Made by a program: the position numbers and the translations under genes. A stretch of DNA of 12,112 nt from an uncultured Bacteroidota bacterium (GTDB lineage: Bacteria; Bacteroidota; Bacteroidia; UKL13-3): positions 1-12,112 of the forward strand of contig CAIUEQ010000212.1 of NCBI GenBank assembly GCA_903898215.1, in the 5' to 3' direction. The notes under the pieces are model-generated. The model was not told where the DNA came from and did not search any database. It saw only the letters and a list, made by a program, of their open reading frames with translations. Position 1 is the stretch's first letter, and every line of letters starts with the position of its first letter. Positions 1 through 7,766 of this stretch are shown piece by piece.

Positions 1-632
1 AACATAATCAAAAACAAATTAAGTAGTGCAGATCTTGAAACACAAGAAAGCAGTGAGTAAAAAAACAATATTGATATAGATTGTAAAAACAATTTTGTTT
101 TTGGCGATATTTTGGGGTCTATTATATAAAAATATAATATGGCCAAACAAGAACTCATTAAATACCCGACTCCATTTAGATCGTTCCAGAAAATCAAATT
201 GTTTAAAACATAATCTCTGGAACTTTCTGCATTTCCATAACTCAGCATAACAGGCAACGATATACTTAATACAATGTTTAATGCATTAACAATTCCATAA
301 ACTATATACGATAAAAGACAATAATGAATTGTGGATTTACTTCGGAGAATCCAAGAAACATATAAAGGTATGGCACTCATCATTAAAAAGGTTCTCGTAA
401 CTTCTCTGTATACACTATTTGAATGGATTGTTTCAACAATTCCGATTATTGAAATGAATAAGGTACATAAAACAATAAGCCTATTATTTAATGATTTTAA
501 GAAATATGTGTAATTATAAATCAGTGTATAAAATAAAAAATATAAAAAACTCCAAAATGCAGCACCTTTTCCTAAAAAATTTGATTCCCCAAAAACAGCC
601 TCTTCAAAAATCCGGCCTATATAAGGCATCAT
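1..632 (-). CDS. O-antigen polymerase/ligase-like membrane protein (Wzy_C type), C-terminus cut by window edge
   Basis: An open frame runs from a stop codon near 725 to the left edge without interruption. It encodes about six hydrophobic segments, including FWSFLYFLFYTLIYNY, RLIVLCTLFISIIGIV, LLSYIVYGIVNALNIV and GYLMSSCLAILYFYI. The last visible part holds LLSCVSRSALLNLF, and further upstream is FWNDLNGVGYLMSS. An N-x-x-G-Y-L segment followed one helix later by S-R-S-A-L is the hallmark of the Wzy_C/O-antigen ligase family, which polymerises lipid-linked repeat units at the periplasmic face or ligates glycan to an acceptor. The start is uncertain: the first in-frame ATG is at 632 and a second at 629, while an in-frame TTG lies at 704. 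The gene follows the GT2 gene in the same orientation, which suits a polysaccharide operon. Polymerase and ligase cannot be told apart from this fragment. Confidence 0.72.
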   Translation of the reverse strand, partial: MMPYIGRIFEEAVFGESNFLGKGAAFWSFLYFLFYTLIYNYTYFLKSLNNRLIVLCTLFISIIGIVETIHSNSVYREVTRTFLMMSAIPLYVSWILRSKSTIHYCLLSYIVYGIVNALNIVLSISLPVMLSYGNAESSRDYVLNNLIFWNDLNGVGYLMSSCLAILYFYIIDPKISPKTKLFLQSISILFFYSLLSCVSRSALLNLFLIM

Positions 633-747
633 GATAGCAAAAATATCAGCCTTTGATAATCTGTTTGTTTTTAAAGAAGAATTTAGAGCTATAATAGAAT
701 TCAACGTGTTAGAATTTTTATCTAATCAGAATAATTATTTGACAGAT
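633..747. other. Short spacer between the GT2 gene and the polymerase gene
   Basis: This A+T-rich gap contains no convincing terminator or promoter. A minus-strand ATG at 763, inside the end of the GT2 gene, opens a 13-codon frame (MAHNLNLSNNYSD) that stops at 722. Loss of one base near 722-727 would separate it from the polymerase frame, which is open from there on. The polymerase could therefore have a longer ancestral N-terminus starting at 763, but this is speculative. Confidence 0.35.
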
Positions 748-1695
748 TTAAATTATGTGCCATAATGGATTTTTAAAAAGTCTGATGTAGTTTTGAACCT
801 GTACATGCAATACATTTTGGCCTGACTTGTTTGATAAGATACTTTTAAAAGTGAGTATTATTATTGACAATGGGGCTCCTAAAAACAATATTATTATTTT
901 ATATATTAATCCATATAAAGTATTTTTACACCTTTTGAAGTATAAGTGAAGGCTTAAAATAGCATTTTCAGTTACTCTATCATATTCTTGCTCGCTACTT
1001 TTTCCTCCAAAATGAATTATTTCAGCTTCTGGTGTATATATAAGCTGCCCTATTTTAGTTATCCGATAACAAAGTTCCAGATCTTCACCGCAATGCAAAT
1101 AAGAAGGATAAAACCCCCCTATTTTTTTTAAAGATTGAGCTCTGATAAGTATTGCCGACCCTGAAATAGCCTTAACAGATAACACCTTATCATATGAATA
1201 AGGATATAACAATTTTGTTTCAATGAATTTCCCTATAAAAGGAATTTTATACATTCTGAAACATTCTAAAAGCAATGTTGATGATAGACTGTTGGGTATT
1301 CTGGCACAAGTTTTTTGAATAGTCCCATCATGGTTATATGTTTTGGGTCCAACAGCAATAATATTCTCTTTGTCACTTTTTCTGATTGTATTTAAAAGTC
1401 CTTCTACAGTATTTTGATATAGAAGGGTATCGGGATTTAAAATAAAGATGAATTCTCCTTTTGCAATGGAGAATCCCTGATTATTTGCTTTTGCAAACCC
1501 TTTATTTTCTTTATTCGCTATAATAATTACCGAAGGAAATTTGTTTTTTATATAGGTCACACTATTATCTGTCGAAGCATTATCAACAATAATAATTTCG
1601 TGTTCTATTTGACAATATAATGTAATGGATGATAAACAATTTTCAAGATATTCCTTAACATTCCAACTTACTATTACAAAACTGATAATTGGCAT
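748..1695 (-). CDS. Family 2 glycosyltransferase (rhamnosyltransferase-like)
   Basis: This is a 315-residue GT-A glycosyltransferase that probably adds one sugar to a lipid-linked repeat unit on the cytoplasmic side of the inner membrane. Visible motifs are the N-terminal nucleotide-binding strand FVIVSWN (6-12), VDNAST (37-42), the NKGFAKANN segment (64-72) typical of the WbbL/rhamnosyltransferase subgroup, the metal-site LNPDT (86-90), the acceptor-side GEDLELCYR (203-211), and IIHFGGKSS (226-234). A hydrophobic stretch at about 264-284 probably anchors the C-terminus, as in many relatives. The length is normal for the family. The ATG start at 1695 places the catalytic strand right at the N-terminus, as expected. 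It lies 30 bases after the acetyltransferase gene. The donor sugar cannot be deduced; rhamnose is only a family-level guess. Confidence 0.9.
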   Translation of the reverse strand: MPIISFVIVSWNVKEYLENCLSSITLYCQIEHEIIIVDNASTDNSVTYIKNKFPSVIIIANKENKGFAKANNQGFSIAKGEFIFILNPDTLLYQNTVEGLLNTIRKSDKENIIAVGPKTYNHDGTIQKTCARIPNSLSSTLLLECFRMYKIPFIGKFIETKLLYPYSYDKVLSVKAISGSAILIRAQSLKKIGGFYPSYLHCGEDLELCYRITKIGQLIYTPEAEIIHFGGKSSEQEYDRVTENAILSLHLYFKRCKNTLYGLIYKIIILFLGAPLSIIILTFKSILSNKSGQNVLHVQVQNYIRLFKNPLWHII

Positions 1696-1725
1696 TGAGT
1701 ATGTTTTATAATGTAATTATTTGAG

Positions 1726-2349
1726 TTAAAATCCGAATTCATATTTCTTAATAAATTCAATAATATCATTATTTGATAAGTGTGGGATTGATTTAATAAC
1801 CTTCTCTTCTGTCCAATTCCACCACTCAATTTTTTTTAATTTTTCAATAACATCAGGTTCAAATCTATAACCAACAATTTTCCCAGGGATTCCTGCAATA
1901 ATAGCAAAAGCTGGTACGTCTTTATTAATAACCGAATTTGAATAAATAATTGCCCCATTTGATATTGTAACCCCCGATAAAATTGTAACTCCGGTCCCTA
2001 TCCAGACGTCTGACCCAATATTTACAGGTCCATTTGAACTTGGCATTCCATCTATATAGGCACCTTGAAGTGCATATGAAACTCTTAATGGAAATAATGA
2101 TACCCAATCCTTCGGATGTATACCTCCTGTTATAATTCGAACATTTGGGCCAATTGAAGTATAATTCCCAATCGTTATTGGCTGTTCACTTCCTTTATAA
2201 TTATTAATAGTTAATGTAAAATGCCCATAACTTTTATGCCCAACTTTTAATAACCCATTTTTCATTAAACTCTCTTTCTCGTAAAAATTAACTTGTCTTT
2301 TTATGAGATTATAAATGATAAATATGATTCTTCTTGTAAATAGTTTCAT
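1726..2349 (-). CDS. Hexapeptide-repeat O-acetyltransferase (CatB/Vat-like, left-handed beta helix)
   Basis: This 207-residue protein is of the xenobiotic-acetyltransferase-like branch of left-handed beta-helix enzymes. Such proteins form trimers and transfer acetyl from acetyl-CoA to a hydroxyl. Imperfect hexapeptide repeats are visible at about 57-72 (ITIGNYTSIGPNV) and 108-145 (VNIGSDVWIGTGVTILSG and following). The loop TGGIHPKDWVSLFP (74-87) carries His78 in the position of the catalytic histidine of the CatB/VatD family. IAGIPGKIVGYRF (151-163) is the usual end of the helix, followed by the EWWNWTEEKV segment also typical of this family. Despite the family name, the setting among glycosyltransferases points to O-acetylation of a sugar in the glycan rather than antibiotic resistance. 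It lies 14 bases after the acyltransferase reading frame. Confidence 0.88.
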   Translation of the reverse strand: MKLFTRRIIFIIYNLIKRQVNFYEKESLMKNGLLKVGHKSYGHFTLTINNYKGSEQPITIGNYTSIGPNVRIITGGIHPKDWVSLFPLRVSYALQGAYIDGMPSSNGPVNIGSDVWIGTGVTILSGVTISNGAIIYSNSVINKDVPAFAIIAGIPGKIVGYRFEPDVIEKLKKIEWWNWTEEKVIKSIPHLSNNDIIEFIKKYEFGF

Positions 2350-2363
2350 TTTAAAAAATAATA

Positions 2364-3406
2364 TTAATACTTCTTTGCCAATTTCATAAAGTACTTCTCA
2401 AAATAGCGATAAGAAATATAACTGCTTATGATTGTCAATATAAGTGAGAAACAAACAAGTATGACATCAATTTGTGCCCCTGTATTGAAATACCTATACC
2501 AAAAGAATGTGATAGTAGAAATAACTATTGGATGCAATAGATAAATAGAATAACTGATCTCTCCCAAAAACGAAAAGAATCGATTTAAGAAAACAGGATA
2601 AGAGATATTTTGATGTAAAAAAAAGAAACTGATAATAATTGATGAAATAGAAAATAATACCCTGTTTAAACCAATTGCTACATTGTATTCACTGCCTAAA
2701 ACAGGCCAAAAAACAAAAAACAATGCACTACAGATAAAAACAACAAATAACGCACGGGTATTAATTTCATATTTCATTGCAATACCCAATGTAACACCGC
2801 TGGTAAAATAAAAAAAATGGTTAAGGGGGTTAGTATAATTGTGCCAAAAGTATGTATCATTTACATCTGTAAGTTTGAAGAAAGTAAAATAAAGGAACAC
2901 AAGAAAACTTGAAAGGTAAATTGAAAAATACAGAAATTTACTCTTATGAAGTGCAAATATGAGCAGTGGAAATAAAGCATAAAAAACAAGTTCATTGCCT
3001 ATTGACCAAACCCCCATACCTATATTATTATCCCACGAAAAAAAACCAAAAAAACCTAATAAATTCAATACAACTTTATTTATTTCTACTAATGTATTAT
3101 CTAAAAAAAATGAACGTAAAACATTATATAATATAACCATCCATAATAACGGATATATACGAAAAAAACGTTTTACTAAAAATGATTTTATACTATTATA
3201 CCATCATTCATCTTTGATTCGTAAACAATATAAAGTGTTAAACCGCTTAAGATATAAAACATACAAACTCCGTAAAACCCCATTCTCCCAAAAAAAGTAG
3301 TGGCATCATGTTCGTAATGTAAAATGCTCATAAAATGCATCAGCATAATACTTGAAGCACATATCCCTCGAAGTTGATCTAAGCCTATAACTCTATTTAT
3401 GTTCAA
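2364..3406 (-). pseudogene. Acyltransferase-3 family membrane O-acyltransferase, split by a one-base frameshift
   Basis: Two minus-strand frames together make one protein of about 347 residues, the normal size for the acyltransferase-3 (OafA-like) family that acylates exopolysaccharide and O-antigen sugars at the membrane. The first part (3406 to 3188, 72 residues) starts MNINRVIGLDQLRGICASS, with the family's LRG motif and the conserved His in LMHF. It ends in an early TAA. The second part is open from about 3205 and contains KRFFRIYPLLW just before the ATG at 3140, then several membrane helices. KR-F-RIYP normally follows the YILSG segment of part one within the same chain. Adding one base in the overlap near 3190-3205 restores a continuous protein. 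No long homopolymer lies there, so phase variation is not suggested. This may be a true pseudogene or a sequencing error. Confidence 0.85.
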
Positions 3407-3489
3407 AAGATTTGCTGTTTATAATAATCAATTTAAACTTGAATTATACATTAAATTTATCCGAAATAATCTCAACTTTCATTATTAAT
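3407..3489. other. A+T-rich spacer between the GT-B gene and the acyltransferase
   Basis: This 83-base gap shows no clear hairpin terminator, and I could not recognise a Bacteroidetes-type promoter (TAnnTTTG) in it. The acyltransferase is likely cotranscribed with the upstream glycosyltransferase gene. Confidence 0.3.
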
Positions 3490-4893
3490 TTACTTTATAA
3501 TTTGGTAAATATTACTTGCCGCATTATCTCCAAAATCTTTACAATACCTATTTACCAGAATTTCATTTTTTATTCTTATTTCTTTATTTTCCGGTGTATC
3601 GTTTATGATATTGCATATAGCTGCAACCATATCTGCTTTTGAACGGATATTTGGGCATCCACCTACTTGTATCAATTCATCTCCTAAAAATAAAGGTTCA
3701 TCTATAATATTTAATATCAATACCGGTATTTTTTTAAATAATGCTTCCAAAGCATACCCGCTACTGTGGGTTATTACAATGTTTGCAATGGTAAATGATT
3801 CCTCAAAACCCAGCTCAGTTGAATCAAAAATTGAACTGTTACTTTTTAAAATTACATCCTGATATTCAGTTTTGTTTTCTACAGGATGTAGTCTTATAAT
3901 GCCATGCACGTTTGGTATTTCATCCAGAAAATCAATAAATCCTTTTACAAGCTCGTGTCGTTTATGCAACTCAATATTGTTAGTTGCTAATATTAAAACA
4001 GTTTTTTCCTGCCCTATACCCAGTTTTTTTCTGATTTCAATATTATTCCCTTTTGTATCTCTTGAAATTTTTGTATTCCCAACAACCAACAAACGATTTG
4101 GTTCAACTTTTAATCTAGTAAATTGTTTCATATGATTTTCTCCCCAACAAAAAATCTTATCTGCTAAAACAGGATAGAAAGCTTCAGCATTTGGAAATGT
4201 ATTGCCATGAATAAATGTATAATTGGGTATATTCAGTTTTGAAGCGGATAATATCAGGCAACTATTTAATGCTTGCCTGTCGTGATCTGTAATAACTGCC
4301 TTAGGGGATAGAGACTGCAATATTTGGCAACATTTTAAAACATTCTGGGTTTGCATAATAACTTCTAAAAGGATTTCCCTTTCGAATTGTATAGGTAACT
4401 GAAATTTATTTGTAATTCCTTTAATTATTTGTTTCACGTTACGAAATAGTTGACCGTATTCTTTTTTCCAATTTTTTAATTGTGATCTATTTAACCTATT
4501 TGTAAATCTGAAAGCAGGTATGTTATTAATTTGATCAGGTAATGAATCCTGTGAAATAAAAATACATTTTTTATTATCAATATATTCTTTCAAAGGGGCA
4601 AAAAAACTAACTAACCTATCAGTGTTTTTTGTAATATTAAAAATGTATTTTCCTTTATGATTTATTAATCCAGAAATACCTTCAAATTCAAAAGTGTTTT
4701 TATACTTTAAAATATTTATCTCTTTTTTAAGCCTATTTTTTACAGTAGTTTTTTCGAATCCGTTCCAGCAATAATCGTATATTGAATAGCATAATACTTT
4801 TCCTAAAGGAATATCCATAAAACAAATTGCATTAAATTCCTCTTCAATTTTTAATGCTTCATCCCAAGTTAATTTATAATTCTTTTCTTTCAA
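3490..4893 (-). CDS. GT-B-fold-like glycosyltransferase of a surface-carbohydrate locus, unassigned specificity
   Basis: This 467-residue protein has no signal peptide or evident membrane helix. The C-terminal half looks like a GT-B nucleotide-sugar-binding domain: FIHGNTFPNAEAFYP (227-241), DKIFCWGENH (245-254), VVGNTKI (270-276), IIRLHP (332-337) and THSSGYALEALFKKIPVL (375-392). The RLHP plus HSS...EA...P pair recalls polysialyltransferases, CDP-glycerol polymer synthases and the UDP-GlcNAc 2-epimerase/LpxB superfamily. A transferase is favoured over an epimerase because the N-terminal half is unlike NeuC/WecB. Being the first gene after the legionaminate and amidotransferase genes, it is a candidate nonulosonate transferase, but this is inferred from position only. 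The start is a TTG at 4893; the frame is open for only 13 further codons upstream with no ATG, and the next ATG is residue 26, inside sequence that looks part of the protein. Confidence 0.75.
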   Translation of the reverse strand: MKEKNYKLTWDEALKIEEEFNAICFMDIPLGKVLCYSIYDYCWNGFEKTTVKNRLKKEINILKYKNTFEFEGISGLINHKGKYIFNITKNTDRLVSFFAPLKEYIDNKKCIFISQDSLPDQINNIPAFRFTNRLNRSQLKNWKKEYGQLFRNVKQIIKGITNKFQLPIQFEREILLEVIMQTQNVLKCCQILQSLSPKAVITDHDRQALNSCLILSASKLNIPNYTFIHGNTFPNAEAFYPVLADKIFCWGENHMKQFTRLKVEPNRLLVVGNTKISRDTKGNNIEIRKKLGIGQEKTVLILATNNIELHKRHELVKGFIDFLDEIPNVHGIIRLHPVENKTEYQDVILKSNSSIFDSTELGFEESFTIANIVITHSSGYALEALFKKIPVLILNIIDEPLFLGDELIQVGGCPNIRSKADMVAAICNIINDTPENKEIRIKNEILVNRYCKDFGDNAASNIYQIIK

Positions 4894-5028
4894 TTCTAAA
4901 TTAGTAAATATGAGTTTGTATACTTCATAAATTTATTCATTAATAAATAATTCTTAAAATTAAAGATAAAATAACTCCTTTTGTAAACCATCATTGGTTT
5001 ATATTTAACTTAAATAAATGATGGTTAT
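4894..5028 (-). promoter_or_regulatory. Intergenic region with two mutually exclusive stem-loops
   Basis: The 135 bases between the amidotransferase stop and the glycosyltransferase start hold a perfect 7-base stem (TAAACCA at 4984-4990, loop TCAT, TGGTTTA at 4995-5001). They also hold a 10-base inverted repeat (AACCATCATT at 4986-4995, AATGATGGTT at 5017-5026) that shares one arm with it, so only one can form at a time. Neither stem is followed by a clean T-run in the transcribed direction, so a standard terminator is not proven; attenuation, RNA processing or a weak terminator are possible. A purine-rich AAGGAG lies at 4975-4980. A 32-codon frame (4994 to 4896) ends two bases before the TTG start of the next gene; I see no proof that it is translated. 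Confidence 0.45.
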
Positions 5029-6252
5029 TTATTCATTTGTATCATCACAACCCTCTCCCCAAACATTATGTCTAAGTTTCCATTCCCCATCAATTTGTTT
5101 CCAAAGATTATGATTCCTATACTTTTCCATTATTTGATGAAACTCTTCTTCTGTAATATCTAAGTATTTCAGAAACCAATCAAAATTCTTTTTCGGAAAT
5201 TCTCCGTCATATCTTTTCACTAAAGCAATTGCATCTTCTCTGGTTAAATGTCCGTCTCTCACTTCATGAGCGGAATCAGAAGTAGCCCTGCATATTCCAA
5301 ATTTATAATATGCTGGAATAAAATGAAACCCATCTAACTTATCATCTAAACTTGCATATTTTGAATATGTGCCTTCTGATCTTTCATCATTAGCAATGAA
5401 ACCAGTATTGTCTATGCAGTAATAATAATTTTCCTGAGGAATCCATTTTTTATAGTAGGAAAACCAATGCATTTGTAACCCCAAATTTTCTAGGTCTACC
5501 ACAGGTGGAATTTTATACATTTCAAGTTTATTGTTACTTACTTCTTCTTCGTTAAAGTAACCAACCCGAATACCTTCATTTACAATTTCGTCAACTCCTG
5601 CTCCTTTAAAATATACTTCTTTATAATCACTGATATCTTCATAGGGTTTGTTCTTATATTTTGTTGAACCACCATATTCTGACTCTCCATTCTCACCGTA
5701 AAATATCAATGGAACTTTGAATTTAGCAGCCATTTGATAAGCTAATGCTTTTTGTCCATATGTAAATGGTTGCCAAGCATCTCCTACTAATTCAAAAGCT
5801 AATCGTGCTAATTTTTTATGCATTTTCCCATCAGGCAATACCAATATGGTATCAAACCCAACATCTTTTAATGCAACAAAATTTTTCCAACCAATTTCAG
5901 TATATTCAAAAGGCGCCCAAGTTACGAGCAAAGGGTGCATTCCATAAACGAATTTTAGTTGATGCGCTACAAACCCACTGTCTTTTCCACCGCTGCTTGG
6001 AACAATGCAATCATAACTCCCATCTTTTGATCTAAACTTCTCGCATACAGCCTGGAGTTGTTTCTCTCTATCAGCCCAATCAATACTTTTTTCTTTTTCT
6101 TCTGCGAATCTACAAGCACTGCAAACACCTTCTTCGTCAAAAATAATTCTAGGCCGTTGATTAGAAACGACACATTTTTTACAAAACTTCACCACTTTTG
6201 GCAATTTGTCTAATTGAGCATCGAGGGTATAATTGGATGGGAATAATAACAT
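5029..6252 (-). CDS. wbpG: N-acetyl sugar amidotransferase (WbpG/PseA/WbuX family, PP-loop ATPase)
   Basis: This enzyme is expected to activate the carbonyl of a sugar N-acetyl group with ATP and let ammonia attack, giving an acetamidino (acetimidoyl) group. Family members include WbpG of Pseudomonas aeruginosa O-antigen and PseA of Campylobacter. The 407 residues show a zinc-finger-like start with Cys24, Cys27, Cys44 and Cys47 (FCKKC and CSAC), the PP-loop ATP pyrophosphatase motif SSGGKDS (86-92), and FYGENGESEYGGS (184-196), also conserved in this family. Ammonia should come from the HisH-like protein encoded just upstream (gap of 5 bases) through the HisF-like protein. The ATG at 6252 is supported by the tight spacing, though about 20 residues before the first Cys pair are slightly more than usual. 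Its acceptor is not shown by the sequence; context favours legionaminic acid. Confidence 0.92.
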   Translation of the reverse strand: MLLFPSNYTLDAQLDKLPKVVKFCKKCVVSNQRPRIIFDEEGVCSACRFAEEKEKSIDWADREKQLQAVCEKFRSKDGSYDCIVPSSGGKDSGFVAHQLKFVYGMHPLLVTWAPFEYTEIGWKNFVALKDVGFDTILVLPDGKMHKKLARLAFELVGDAWQPFTYGQKALAYQMAAKFKVPLIFYGENGESEYGGSTKYKNKPYEDISDYKEVYFKGAGVDEIVNEGIRVGYFNEEEVSNNKLEMYKIPPVVDLENLGLQMHWFSYYKKWIPQENYYYCIDNTGFIANDERSEGTYSKYASLDDKLDGFHFIPAYYKFGICRATSDSAHEVRDGHLTREDAIALVKRYDGEFPKKNFDWFLKYLDITEEEFHQIMEKYRNHNLWKQIDGEWKLRHNVWGEGCDDTNE

Positions 6253-6257
6253 AATGA

Positions 6258-6887
6258 TTATAAATTTATAAAGTTTTTAAGAATTTTTACGCCTGCTTCT
6301 CCGCTTCTTTCGGGATGAAACTGACATCCCCAGATATTATTTTTATGAGTTGCTGAACAAAATGTTGTATCTCCATATATTGTAGTGGCCATAATATCTT
6401 CATCGTTATCCGGCTTACAAAAATAGGAGTGTATAAAATAATAATAAGTGCCATCATCAATACCGGAAAGCAGTTGATGTTTTTTGTCATTCCTTTTACT
6501 AATTGTGTTCCAACCTATTTGAGGAATCTTTATTGTATTGTCTTTATCGTATTCAAACTTTAAAACTGAACCCTTTATCAGATCTAATCCACTATGTAAA
6601 CCAAATTCACTACTTTCTGAAAACAAAAGTTGCATTCCTAAGCAAATACCCAAAATTGGACGTCCAATTTTCGAATATTCCTGAATGGGTTCAATTAAAT
6701 TTTGACCTTTGAGATTATTCATCGCCTGATCAAATGCACCTACGCCTGGAATGATGAGTCGTTCAGCTGTCAATATTTTATTTGCATCAATTGTAATTTC
6801 AGATTCAACTCCAATATAATTTAAAACCCGTTGAATATTGAATAAATTACCCATTCCATAATCTAAAATAATTACTTTCTTACTCAT
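6258..6887 (-). CDS. hisH: HisH-like glutamine amidotransferase subunit
   Basis: This class I glutaminase of 209 residues releases ammonia from glutamine. The catalytic triad is intact: Cys82 in GICLGMQLLF, and His191 and Glu193 in QFHPERSG. The DYGMGN start (9-14), PGVGAF (47-52) and the QIGWN segment (123-127) are all typical of HisH. In histidine biosynthesis HisH works with HisF; here the neighbours are a HisF-like gene (1-base gap upstream), a sugar amidotransferase (5-base gap downstream) and no other his gene. It is therefore most likely the dedicated ammonia source for sugar amidination, like HisH2 beside WbpG, and not a general histidine enzyme. ATG start at 6887. Confidence 0.93.
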   Translation of the reverse strand: MSKKVIILDYGMGNLFNIQRVLNYIGVESEITIDANKILTAERLIIPGVGAFDQAMNNLKGQNLIEPIQEYSKIGRPILGICLGMQLLFSESSEFGLHSGLDLIKGSVLKFEYDKDNTIKIPQIGWNTISKRNDKKHQLLSGIDDGTYYYFIHSYFCKPDNDEDIMATTIYGDTTFCSATHKNNIWGCQFHPERSGEAGVKILKNFINL

Positions 6888-6888
6888 G

Positions 6889-7749
6889 TTATTTCCTGCA
6901 AATAATATTTTTAGTTTTCAAATACTCTTTAACTTCATTAATGGTGGAAGCCTTCAAACGATCTTGCATAAATACTAAGCTGCCTCTTGCATTTTTGATA
7001 AATGCGAGGTTGCCTTCTTCGGCAAACTGTTCCATGCTATTTATTTGCTCAGCATATTTATAATGAAATATTGAAGATGCAGCAACTGCATCAGCTTTCC
7101 CATTTATGATTATTTCTGATATATGTTCAGGGTTGGCAGCTCCTCCACATGCAATTACAGGAACTGAAACATTTTGAGCAATTGCTCTGGTCAGTTCAAC
7201 CTCATAACCTCTGCCTGTTCCTTCCTGATCAATCGATGTTACCAGAAGTTCTCCTGCTCCCAATTCTACTAGTTTTTGTGCCCACTCAATAGCATCTAAT
7301 TCTGTTCTTTCTCTGGCATTATCTGTAAAGACAATATATTTATTATTAATTTTTTTTACCTGCAATGAACCAACAATGCACTGAGAGCCAAAAGCCATTG
7401 CTCCTTCTGTAATCAATGTAGGATTAGTTATTACGGCTGTGTTAATTGCAACTTTATCTGCACCTGCCCTTAGCAAATTTTTTATATCATCTACATTTCT
7501 CACTCCACCTCCGACAGTGAGAGGAATAAAAATTTGTTCAGCTGTTTTTCTAACAATATCTAATAAATTATTTCTTCCATATAAACTCGCTACAGCATCT
7601 ATATAAATTAATTCATCAGCTCCTGCTTTATAATAGGTATAGGCAAAATCCCACGGCTTGCCAAGCACGCGCAATCCTTCTAAGTGAACACCTTTTACAA
7701 GATTGGGTCCTTTTATATCTAATCGGGGAATAATTCTTACCGCATGCAT
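6889..7749 (-). CDS. hisF: HisF-like subunit for sugar amidation (WbuZ type), catalytic D130 replaced by Q
   Basis: This TIM-barrel protein matches imidazole glycerol phosphate synthase subunit HisF: RIIPRLDIKGPNLVKG at the N-terminus, LTVGGGVRN (77-85), GADKVAINTAV (96-106), GAGELLVTSIDQEGTGRGY and VIACGGA. The first catalytic aspartate is kept (Asp11), but the second (Asp130 in Thermotoga HisF, in AIDAK) aligns with Gln130 in GSLQVKK. This argues against a true histidine-pathway cyclase and for an ammonia-channel or scaffold role beside the amidotransferase. After ASSIFHY there are about 35 extra residues before the terminal TINEVKEYLK helix. The ATG at 7749 was chosen because it gives the usual HisF start and numbering; a TTG at 7782 would add 11 residues and overlap the SDR gene by 16 bases, and a GTG at 7761 is also in frame. 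Confidence 0.9.
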   Translation of the reverse strand: MHAVRIIPRLDIKGPNLVKGVHLEGLRVLGKPWDFAYTYYKAGADELIYIDAVASLYGRNNLLDIVRKTAEQIFIPLTVGGGVRNVDDIKNLLRAGADKVAINTAVITNPTLITEGAMAFGSQCIVGSLQVKKINNKYIVFTDNARERTELDAIEWAQKLVELGAGELLVTSIDQEGTGRGYEVELTRAIAQNVSVPVIACGGAANPEHISEIIINGKADAVAASSIFHYKYAEQINSMEQFAEEGNLAFIKNARGSLVFMQDRLKASTINEVKEYLKTKNIICRK

Positions 7750-7766
7750 TTTTCTTTTCACTATTT

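Noticed and set aside
331..513. 60-codon plus-strand reading frame
   Set aside because: It lies antisense within the Wzy-like membrane protein frame, has no family motif, and is explained by the A+T-rich, stop-poor complement of that gene.
1726..2349. Antibiotic (chloramphenicol or streptogramin) acetyltransferase
   Set aside because: The fold matches, but the polysaccharide gene context makes sugar O-acetylation far more likely.
2995..3300. 101-codon plus-strand reading frame
   Set aside because: It is antisense to the acyltransferase-3 gene across the frameshift; the composition (Lys, Thr, Ile-rich) is that of a shadow frame and no motif is visible.
4984..5001. Rho-independent terminator after the amidotransferase gene
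   Set aside because: The stem is short and A+T-rich, and no T-run follows it in the transcribed direction, so it is listed only as a possible regulatory hairpin.
5766..6035. 89-codon plus-strand reading frame opposite the amidotransferase
   Set aside because: It overlaps the strongly conserved PP-loop region of the minus-strand gene and shows no domain of its own.
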